64,000 nt of DNA, from NCBI RefSeq assembly GCF_032854445.1, contig NC_088298.1, positions 24,201,295 to 24,265,294 of the forward strand. Reading direction: 5' to 3'. A model generated the notes under the pieces. It did not search any database and was not told the DNA's origin. It saw only the letters and a list, made by a program, of their open reading frames with translations. Source of the DNA: Liolophura sinensis. Lineage: Eukaryota; Mollusca; Polyplacophora; Chitonida; Chitonidae. Position 1 is the first letter of the stretch; each line of letters starts with the position of its first letter. The position numbers and the translations under genes are program-made. This document shows positions 27,201 to 39,200 of the stretch, one piece after another.

Positions 27201-30200
27201 AGTTGGTTAGCGCGCTAGCGCAGCGTAATGACCCAGGAGTCTCTCACCAATGCGGTCGCTGTGAGTTCAAGTCCAGCTCATGCTGGCTTCCTCTCTGGCC
27301 GTATGTGCGAAGGTCTGCCAGCAACCTGCGGATGGTCGTGGGTTTCCCCCGGGCTCTGCCCGGTTTCCACCCACCGTAATGCTGGCGGCTGTCGTATAAG
27401 TGAAATATTCTTGAGTACGGCGTAAAACACCAATCAAATAAATAAATCAAATCTTTTCAGGTACATGTCATGTTTCATGTCATCTTATTTGGAGCTTATG
27501 GCTTGAGCTGTTTGGTAGGGCACTCAGGGATAGGCCAAGTACTGATTGCCCTTTTTATCAGTAAACTGTGACTGGGTAGAGGGTAATGAATGAATGATTG
27601 ATTGGGGTATCAGTGGCAGTATTTCAGCCATGTTGAGTGGAGAGGTGTCAGGTATGGTGTCTTCATCAATGCATTCCACTTAGGTAGCACTATAAATATC
27701 TTGGGAATATGACCAAAAGGGGTCCTCTGTGGCCGAGGTGGATAGCATGCCAGCGCAGTGCACAGATCTTGTGGCCTCTCACCAATACAGTCGCTGTGAG
27801 ATGGGTTTTCCTCATGGGCTCTGCTCGGTTCCGCCCACCATAATGCTGGCCGCCAACGTATAGGTGAAATATTTTTGAGTACGGCGTTAAAGATCAATCA
27901 GATAGAGAAATAAATTAATAATATGGCCAAAGTAATGTTTAAATTGACAATAAACCCCCAACCAGGCATAAAGATATTTTGTAGGCATCAAAATAGACAT
28001 TCATATACCAGCCATTCACCATAATGGACGTTACAGGTGAGTGATCGCAAGACCATTTTCCAAAATAGCATATAACACGAAATGACCAAAATGGCTAAGA
28101 AAGTATGTAAATGTAAGGAATTAGAATTGATCATGTGATGTGTGATTTACAGGTAATGTGACTTGCCAGCCATCCTATTTCCAGTGCGACAACAACCGGT
28201 GCATCCCTAACCGCTGGACCTGTGACTACGATGACGATTGTAGAGACGGATCAGATGAAAAGGCTAACTGCAGTATGTATTTTGTTCCGGACGGAAGCGA
28301 GATATGCTGTTATATTGTTAGTATTCGCTCAGTATCATATGTGGATCATGCACATGGTTTTCGTTTTGTTTCGTATTTCTTTAAAGGTAAAAAAACAGTC
28401 GTCTGTCATCTGTACTACATGTTTCACCATTACCGTCATCCTTATTGATTAAGATCAAGGTTGAGATAGAGCAATGAGTTAATGGATATTCTGTAATGAT
28501 GTAATAAAAACACACGTACATCATATACTAGTACGAGAAAGCTTTTGCTGCCAAATGTGACATCATATACTAGTACGAGAAAGCTTTTGCTGCCAAATGT
28601 GACATCATATACTAGTACGAGAAAGCTTTTGCTGCCAAATGTGACATCATATACTAGTACGAGAAAGCTTTTGCTGCCAAATGTGACATCATATACTAGT
28701 ACGAGAAAGCTTTTGCTGTCAAATGTGACATCATATACTAGTACGAGAAAGCTTTTGCTGCCAAATGTGACATCATATACTAGTACGAGAAAGCTTTTGC
28801 TGTCAAATGTGACATCATATACTAGTACGAGAAAGCTTTTGCTGCCAAATGTGACATCATATACTAGTACGAGAAAGCTTTTGCTGCCAAATGTGACATC
28901 ATATACTAGTACGAGAAAGCTTTTGCTGTCAAATGTGACATCATATACTAGTACGAGAAAGCTTTTGCTGCCAAATGTGACAAGAGAGAATTTAAACATT
29001 CTGTTAATAAAAAAAGACTGCTATAGATGTTATGCTCTCATATTTTCTTCTGTTTACACACATCATTTTGTTTCCATGCGTGCTAAAATGAGTGTATGGG
29101 TACATGTCAGTTGTTAAACACAGTTGTTTACGCGTAGTTCAGTTGTGTAGAAATACAGGAGAGATGTGAAGAACAAAAGGAGTTTTATGCGTAGTTCAGT
29201 TGTGTAGAAATACGGGAGAGCTGTGAAGAACAAAAGGAGTTTTATGCGTAGTTCAGTTGTGTAGAAATACGGGAGAGCTGTGAATAACAAAAGGCATTTT
29301 ATGTGTAGTTCAGTTGTGTAGAAATACAGGAGAGATGTGAAGAACAAAAGGCATTTTATGTGTAGTTCAGTTGTGTAGAAATACAGGAGAGATGTGAATA
29401 ACAAAAGGCATTTTATGTGTAGTTCAGTTGTGTAGAAATACAGGAGAGATGTGAAGAACAAAAGGCATTTTATGTGTAGTTCAGTTGTGTAGAAATACAG
29501 GAGAGATGTGAAGAACAAAAGGCATTTTATGTGTAGTTCAGTTGTGTAGAAATACAGGAGAGATGTGAAGAACAAAAGGCGTTTTATGTGTAGTTCAGTT
29601 GTGTAGAAATACAGGAGAGATGTGAAGAACAAAAGGCAGTCTGGTCCTGTAGTGTAGAAATATGCAACCTACCCTAAATCTGCTAATTTTTAGGACAGAT
29701 ATCATCACTGCTGACAACAAAGAATTGCATTTTTTGGGAAAAGTATTTATATTAAGATGTTGTTCAGCAGATGTGTTCACCACCTGAAAAGAAAAAAAAT
29801 ATATGCCTGTTACAATTTCACGTATATTGGCCAAAAAGAACAGACCAGGTGTCACAAAATTAGAAGAACTAAAGTAGAACATTCCACCCGCAGATTAGAG
29901 GAGTACAGCTTGTTTTTTTTATTCCGTTGAAATATTTGTGTTTGTTTTCTAGCTGCCAGGAATTGTTCAGAGAGTGAGAAACGCTGTGACAACGAGAAGT
30001 GTATCCAGGGACACCTGTGGTGTAATGGTGTGGCTAACTGTGATGATGGCAGCGACGAAGTCAACTGCAGTAAGTATTACCAGTGCCCACTACAGTCTTT
30101 TTGACACCGCGTCTGGTTGAAATGTATAGTGATGTGTTGGAATTGTTTCATTTTAACCTGATAAATAAACTCATTGTTTCCAAAAGAAATAAACTGGTAA

Positions 30201-33200
30201 ACATTTGATTGGCTAAGATAGAGTCTACAGCCATTTTTAGCTTGCCTGTACAGAGTTCATGGGTAGCTCATGCAGTCCCCCAAGGGTCTGCGAAGGCATC
30301 CAGTAATCATATAACTGTCAAGCATTGAATTTAAAAAGGGTAAGTGTGAACATTTGAATTACCAAAACTAGTGAGTAAAAACTTATGTTCCCATGGTGAT
30401 GGAAAACTGGAGAATGTGTTGAATTTCACACATTTTAAGAAAAGTTAAAGGAGATTGCTGTAATGTTTGATTGATACACTTTGATATAGCGCGACGACAT
30501 ATGTGACACATATTCATAGTTTCGAGCATCCGGGTTCCTGGCAAGGAGCAGGAGGTGACAAATAACACAGAGCTAAATGGGTGAAATGCTGATGTTTGCC
30601 AATTGCTAAAGCTTGAAGTACCACAGGACATTGGAACTGTCCCATCTGAAGGCTAGACACATTCTGATTACTTTTCCTGATAGAATTTCTTACCTGAAAG
30701 CTATATTTTTCATTTCTGCGCTAAAATCTCCTTCAGTGCTTATCTCTTTTGGGTTAAAGTCACTTTGTTTTCACCTCCAGTACGCTAATCACATGATCAA
30801 AGAGTGTGCTGATGATTGGCTGAGAGCAGCTATGACATCACTGCAAAACTATGCATTAATATACTTTTTTCCTTACACGTTATACATGTAGCTCTCTTTT
30901 TTACAACACTACCTGCACTAGACAACCTTGACCTTTGGAGCCTGCGAGACGCATGCAGGCTTGTTCAGGCTTAGCCTCATCTTGTCTCCTCTCATGAAAC
31001 TATAGAGTCAGGATTTATCCGTAAAATTCTTTCCGGTTTTAGTTAGAATGATTACAATACATACTCCAGATAAAGAGAATACATGTCTATAAAGTATTAT
31101 TAGAGACAAAGGCTGACACAGATTGTTTGTGGTTCCTGACTTCCTGCCTCATCACTCCCTGCCTCATCTCTTCCTGCCTCATCACCATGAACCAGTGACC
31201 TCTGCGTTGTTCAAGATTTCTGCATAAAATTAACTAGCGGTGGCGGTGATGTAAAGTGAAAGGTACATAGCGACACATGCGCTGTGAGGAGTATGGTTTT
31301 TATCATAAACAGTGGCCATTTTTCCATGGATGTCTAAATAACAAAAGCTAATAGAATCAAGTCGAGTTACTTGTGTAGTCTGAGAATTTGCAAATTCAGA
31401 AAAGAGTTTGATCCCTGAAAGTATGTAATGTTGCAGATATTTAGGTATAAAGATACTCAGATACTCAGACTTCAGACGTGTTGTTGTTGTTGCAGCAAAC
31501 ACAGACTGTGACCCAGAAAGTCAGTTTAAGTGCGAATCTGTCTCGCATTGTATACCTTTGGCCTGGAAGTGCGATGGTGATCGGGACTGCGCTGATGGCT
31601 CAGACGAGAAGGGATGTGGTAAGTCGCCATGGCAAACAGTATTTGTGTTAAATTCCTTTTTCTACTCTTTAAGATGTACTTACGAATTAAAATTATTTAT
31701 TTGAAGCACTACATCAATTTTTCTGTAGAAATGTGTGTAAAGATTTCACTCTCTTTCACTTGATTTAGGCATCATATTTATGTTTTCTTCTCCAATAACA
31801 CATTGGTCATGTTGTTGTTGATCTGACAGGGAACCGAGACTGTTCGCCTGGGGATTTCCGTTGTAAGAACTCAGGCTGTCGACCGATGGCATGGCGTTGT
31901 GATGGTGATAACGATTGCGATGATGCATCTGATGAAGATTACAATATGTGTGGTAAGTGTCAGAGGCTGTGATTGGATGAGAGTGGAGAAAGGAGATCCA
32001 GGGTTAAAGAAAATTGCAGGAACAGTTGTACTGAAGATAAAACCCTATAGCATAAAATTGTTATTTTTTTCATGAAGAAACTTTCAGATGTGAAACAAGC
32101 TGCACCAGTGCTTGGCTAATCAAAATTTATTCATTTGATTGGTATTTTGCGCTGCACCCAAGAATATTGTACAGGTGTGACAATGGCCAGCATTATTGTG
32201 GGAGCCAACTGGACAGAGCCCAGAGGAAACCCAAGGTTGCTGGAGGACAAATGTTGTAACCATCTGACCCAGATACTTGAACATCACTCGCTCCGGCCGT
32301 ACGTGGGAATGTCTGACAGCAGCCTAGGGATGGTCGTGGGTTTTCCCCGGGCTGTTCCCAGTTTCCTCCCACCGTAATTGATGACAAAAAACATTCAGCA
32401 AGGCTGAAGACAACTTCTGTATGTCAAAGGAAGTTCATCAGTAACTTACCAAAAGTCAGTTGTTTTAACCCTGGGCAGTTTTATTTCTTCCATCCATAAA
32501 ACTGACTGCCATCATATAAGTGAAAAATTCTCAGTATGGTATTATAAATATATAGGTGCCCTAAATGACCTAGAATTTCATCCACAAAAGTGCATTTTTA
32601 GAGGCTATTAAATTTCACAAAATATTAATTTTTGGTGCTGAAACTTAGAAGTTTCCAGTGGAATATCATCCCATGTTCCAATCAAACCTCAAAACAGTGG
32701 AATATCATCCCATGTTCCAATCAAACCTCAAAACAGTGGAATATCATCCCATGTTCCAATCAAACTGCAAAACAGTGGAATATCATCCCATGTTCCAATC
32801 AAACTGCAAAACAGTGGAATATCATCCCATGTTCCAATCAAACCTCAAAACAGTGGAATATCATCCCATGTTCCAATCAAACTGCAAAACAGTGGAATAT
32901 CATCCCATGTTCCAATCAAACTTCAAAACAGTGGAATATCATCCCATGTTCCAATCAAACTGCAAAACAGTGGAATATCATCCCATGTTCCAATCAAACT
33001 GCAAAACAGTGGAATATCATCCCATGTTCCAATCAAACTGCAAAACAGTGGAATATCATCCCATGTTCCAATCAAACTTCAAAACAGTGGAATATCATCC
33101 CATGTTCCAATCAAACTTCAAAACATTGGAATATCATCCCATGTTCCAATCAAACTTCAAAACAGTAGAATATCATCCCATGTTCCAATCAAACTTCAAA

Positions 33201-36200
33201 ACATTGGAATATCATCCCATGTTCCAATCAAACTTCAAAACACCTTTCAAAAATCAGAAGAACTCTCAGCATGAGGAAAAATAGGCGACTTAATCATGGA
33301 GGAAATTTATAGTCATTTAGGGTATATCATTAAATACCATTGTGCACAAGTTTGCTGAATAACGTTAGGGTATATCATTAAACATCATTGTGCACAAGTT
33401 TGCTTAATAATGTTAGGGTATATCATTAAATACCGTTGTGCACAAGTTTGCTTAATAATGTTAGGGTATATCATTAAATATCATTGTGCACAAGTTTGCT
33501 TAATAATGTTAGGGTATATCATTAAATACCATTGTGCACAAGTTTGCTTAATAATGTTAGGGTATATCATTAAATATCATTGTGCACAAGTTTGCTTAAT
33601 AATGTTAGGGTATATCATTAAACATCATTGTGCACAAGTTTGCTTAATAATGTTAGGGTATATCATTAAATACCATTGTGCACAAGTTTGTTGAATAACG
33701 TTAGGGTATATCATTAAATATCATTGTGCACAAGTTTGTTGAATAATGTTAGGTAATTCATTAAATATCATTGTGCACAAGTTTGCTTAATAATGTTAGG
33801 GTATATCATTAAACATCATTGTGCACAAGTTTGTTGAATAACGTTAGGGTATATCATTAAATATCATTGTGCGCAAGTTTGCTTAATAATGTTAGGGTAT
33901 ATCATTAAACATCATTGTGCACAAGTTTTCTTAATAATGTTAGGGTATATCATTAAATATCATTGTGCACAAGTTTGCTGAATAATGTTAGGGTATATCA
34001 TTAAACATCATTGTGCACAAGTTTGCTTAATAATGTTAGGGTATATCATTAAATATCATTGTGCACAAGTTTGCTGAATAACGTTAGGGTATATCATTAA
34101 ATATCATTGTGCACAAGTTTGCTTAATAAGGTTAGTCGTTATTGTATTTCAGCAAATGTTACTTGTCCTCCGGGCCGTTTCCGTTGCGGAAATCACAAGT
34201 GTATTTGGTGGGCACGAGTTTGCGATGGCGAGGATTCCTGCGGGGACAATTCTGACGAGAAAGACTGTGAGTGGTTCAAACTCGGCCAATCAAGGCTTCC
34301 TTTTAATCTGAGTTGAACAATATACTTAAATTCAAATATATCAGTGGACATATGATATAAGAGTACTGGGCTTTATTTTATGTTTTATATACATCTGCGT
34401 TTACATGTACTTTATTCTTGGCATTTGCAATAAAGAGCTATATTCTTGCTAAAGTGTCATCAGCAGGTTATTGCAGTGAGACAGCATTATGAGTTTGTGG
34501 ACATTTGGAAAGACCTGCTAGGAGGAAATTCTATTGTGCAAGCATAAGATTTTTTTCAGACAATAAAAAAATTTTTAAAAAAGGACAGATTTAGCTTAAA
34601 AATAACAAAATTACGAGACTTTGCAGATGCTAGTACTTTTCACTTTTTCATCTCAGTGAATGTGTGTAAGGTTGACATATTTGTATCCTTCTTTGGTTCT
34701 TTTAGGTTTTAAGAATCCACCTGTGCATTGCAAGGATTCTGACTTCCGATGCTTAAATGGAGCAAAGTGTGTTCCGTTTGCACGTGTTTGTGACGGTAAC
34801 TCTGACTGTGACGACACATCAGATGAGGCTGAACCCATGTGCAGTAAGTGAGCTCAAGACCATAACTTTCCACAATGCAGTTTTGCGAGAAACATAAAAA
34901 CTTTCTGGTTCCCAAATGCAACTTTCTGAGAAACATGAAACTTTTCCCAAGGACACGTTTGTTTGTAATAAACAAAAAAATGTTCTATAGCCAAAAAGCA
35001 TTTCCACAGTAGAAAAACAAAGACAGGTGGCAAGAAATCTGCTTCCCAAATGTAAGTTGCAAGAAACTTCTCCCTAATGCAAGTTTGCAAGAAATTTCTC
35101 TCAATTGCAAGTAACGTCTCCCAAATGCAAGTTTGCAAGAAACATTAAAACTTTTCCAAATACAAGTTTCAGGAATTGTGATAACTTTCTGCTTTCCCCA
35201 AGTTTGCAAGAAAAATGAAAGTTTTTCCAAATGCAAGTTGGTGTAAATTAAAAACTTGCCTGAATGCAAGTATGCTAGAACCAGGTCATTTTCATGCCTC
35301 TTCCAGATTACTAAGCTGCTGTTGTGAGACATGCCTACTCATTTTGTGTTTATTTATTTGTTTGACTACTGTTTAACCTGATATTGATGAATTATATACC
35401 TACAAATTTATAGGTGCGTGTTGCGAGATGTGTGAGATGGTTAATTATAAGTAAAATCGGCTTCATACGCAAGTGAAATCTGCGTGAAATGCATGTGTAA
35501 AGGAGACATCACACTTTACAAAGAGATTTGCAACATACACACTCTTTACGGAAATGTTAGAAAGTGTTTTTGCAGATGCAGGCAACAACAACAAGAACAA
35601 CTTTGTGAGCAATTCCACAAACACAGTTGTAATTGTATTGACTGTGTTTTATGATGATTCTGAGATGTGTTTAGTCCCATACTATCTAATACAAGGACAA
35701 GACCAACAACTTTTGACTTTGTTTTAGTTGCATCTAGATGCTTTTGACCGTGTATACAAACATCAATGTAATGTTGTTGTTCCACCATTCACAAACTTGG
35801 CATTTGTCACTGTCATTTTTAGAAATTAGTTACCTATTGACTAATATTAATCATTAAAGTACGATGTTAAACCCCGTGTAAACATGTTAAAACTGATTTG
35901 AACCGGTACGGGTCTAATGTTTATAAAAAAAGCACCTAGAAATAACTGAAATCTGGTCCAACTTTGTTAACCTTGTCTAGCCATTATTATAGCGTAATTT
36001 TGTCCATGACTAACCTGCCTATTTTTCCATATTCTGAGAGTTCTGTAGATTTTAGAAAGGAGTTTTGATGTTGGCTTACTACATGGAATGATATTCTACT
36101 GGAATTTTTCAGCACAAAAAATAATATTTTGTGCCTGTAAAAATGCACTTTTGTGGACAAAATTTGATCTCATTAGGTTATAAATGATATGACCTATATA

Positions 36201-39200
36201 TTCTGACTTATTGAATTTATTCGCTGAACTTTAACGGTTGCAAATTCTGAACTTGAAATGATTATATGGATATTTTTGTGCGTGCTTCAGAAATGCGGAA
36301 CAGGACTTGCACACCGACAAGTTGTGAGTACAATTGCACTCAGCTGGATTATGGGATTCGATGTGAATGTCACCTAGGTTACAAGCTTGCAGAGGATGGT
36401 AGAAATTGTGAAGGTAATGACATTTCTGTTTTTGAAGTCAGTTTTTAATAACACTTTACATGGTGTGAAAATCTTGAAAACTGACTTGAAATAGCTATAT
36501 AATTTTTTCGCGTGAATTTGAAAGAGGAGACAGGACAAAGACGGACAAGGTAAATGACGTCAAATTATATCGGTGACGAAGTTACACATTTGCCTGATTC
36601 TATTGATTTTAGAAATGTGTTTTTAGGTTTGTTAGGAAGGTTAGAGGATATCTTATTGGAAAGTGTAATTTTCTTTACCCAAAGTAATATTTTAGGACAT
36701 TTATTTGCCTTTAAAAATGCTTTTTTTTTTGTTCAAAGGTTTTGAACCATTTATTTGCTGTCTTTGATTTTAACCTTAATAGACATTAAAGGACAGCCAC
36801 AGACATTAAAGGATTGCAAATGACATTCTATGGTTTAAATTTTTCAGATAACAATGAGTGTGAGCAATTCGATACTTGCTCTCAGATCTGCGTGAATTTC
36901 CCAGGGACATACAAATGTAAATGTGATGAGGGTTATCAGCAGGGGATGAAAACAGGCTACAGGAAACAGTGTGTAGCTAAGGGTAAGAGTTATGCTATAA
37001 TTATTTATTTGATTGGGTGTTTTCACGCGGTACTCAAGAATATTTCGGTTTCCACCCACCATAATGCTGGCCGCCGTCGTATAAGTGAAATATTCTTGAG
37101 TACGGCGTAAAACACCAATCAAAAAAAAAAAAAAAAAAAAAAATTATGAAAATCACACCAAAAATGTTTTGTTTGTGTCAATAAAGATCCAGGCTTCATA
37201 AAACTGTGCAGATTATTTCTCTACACCCCATATTTCTCTCAGAATGTTTTAAAATATTGGTCGCAGGGGTGGTTTGAAAAGGTGGAAGAATTAGGGTAAA
37301 TCATGTTGTGCAGGAATGAGCCTGAGCAGTTCAACTGACGTCACTTGTCTTCAGGACGCTGTAATTGTTCCATGATGCATCTTTGTGATCTTACATATCA
37401 GCGATGCGTGCAGTGGACGGGGCTTGCTTTTTCTTAGCTCAGCTTTAAATAAACGCTGCACAATAATGGTTTTCTGTTTGATATTTCTGCGTATGAAATG
37501 ATGCTAGGTGTTGCATAAGTTGCCAAGCATTTTCATGAACAGTTTATAACAAAACCCTACCTGAGGTAAATTGACAGGATGCCATATTTCATCTGTAACA
37601 TGTGACTATTTGTCAGCTATCACACTTTTGTTGCTGCTCTAGTTTTAGTCCACTCACAGTAAGTCTTGTATATTTCTCGCTGTCAGGGCGCACAAAGTCA
37701 GAAGCAGTTTTGATTAGACTGAGTTACGATTTAAGACCTCATCTTGATATTTTGTTGTATTGTTCTTTAGGCAAAGCTGCTTACATGCTGATAGCTGTGG
37801 AAGATCAACTGAAGAAGATCAATGTGGTGAAAAACAGCCCACAGCTTGATCTGCTTGAGATGTTGAAGGTCAGTGGAGAACAATTTAGTGCATGTATTTG
37901 GATGTAAACTGACGCATCCTAGCATCAGTAAGTGATCTGATCGTAGGAAGGATGCCTCATTTTATTTACGTCAACAACTGGAATGTTAAAGACAACCTTT
38001 TTAAAATTATTATCTTTGGTTTGGTTTCACTTTTGTTTTGGTTACACCTTCACTTTTGTGTTGGTTACACCTTCACTTTTGTGTTCCTTTCACTTTTGTG
38101 TTCCTTTCACTTTCATGTTGCTTACTTATTCACTTTTATGTTGATTTCACTTTCACTATCTTTTGCCTTAGTTTCATTTTCACTTTTTTTTTTAACATAC
38201 TTTCATTTTTGCTTTCACTTTTATTCTCAGGAGGAGAAGCCTCAGAGGATAGATTCAGTGGCAGTGGATATAAAAGAGTTAAAGGCTTTCATAGTCAGTC
38301 ATGAGGACAGACAGATACGAACCTTGACAATCCCTGATATCACCAAAAATGTGGCACTGAAACAGGAACGCACGAAACGAAAGGCAGCCCAGCCATCAAG
38401 ACATGCCTTACCGGTAAGTTTCATGGTTGGAATTGGATCTGAAGGCATGCATTGTGATCATGTATCAGAATTTGAATTTAAGCTCTAAAGACAGTGGTTT
38501 CAAGAAAAGTTAACTATTCTGTATGGTTGCTGGCACTTAAAGCTAAGAGGGTTTATGGCAGATTTTCATCTCACACCAAGTGGCGTTGTAGTGAATTACA
38601 ACTGACAGGTAGCATTGTGTTGTTGCAGACGTTAAATCTGTTGTGGTGCGGCTTTGTCAATGGCATATGTGGTCTACTTATTGTGACATCATGCCAGTAG
38701 AAGCTACAGTGGAACATTTAACTCGACTCCAATGACTTAAATGCATTTAGCTCAACTCCAATGACTTAAATGCTTTTAGCTCATCTCCAATGACTTAAAT
38801 GCTTTTAGCTTGACTCCAATGACTTAAATGCATTTAGCTCAACTCCAGTGACTTTGGACTTCTGCTGATATCCCATTAAATTCATCATTGTGAAATTGTG
38901 ATGTACTTTGAGTAACCTTCAGAGTCTGGACAGTGTCTAAATAAATGGAAATGAAATCAAATTTTTAACAATTGTATTTTTTTTTATTTATTTCCAAACT
39001 ACAGCTGAAGAACTTACAAGAACCTCGTGGTATTGCTGTGGACTGGGTGAACAAGAACTTCTATTGGACGGATGCAGCCAGCCAGACAATCTCATTGGCT
39101 GATTATGACGGAAAGCGACAGATAACAATTATCTCCACTCACTTGGGCGAACCTTTTGCTATTGCGGTCGACCCTCTTGCAGGGTAAGGGTAGAATGGGT

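Noticed and set aside
27185-27260. Functional tRNA genes at SINE heads
   Set aside because: The A- and B-boxes are present but the cloverleaf is imperfect and the sequence continues into a SINE body and tail with target duplication.
28442-29117. Open frames of 185-190 residues on both strands
   Set aside because: They translate the 42-bp array; no start context, domain or splice support.
32632-33284. Repetitive open frames of 178 and 208 residues
   Set aside because: 39-bp minisatellite read in two frames; no unique protein sequence.
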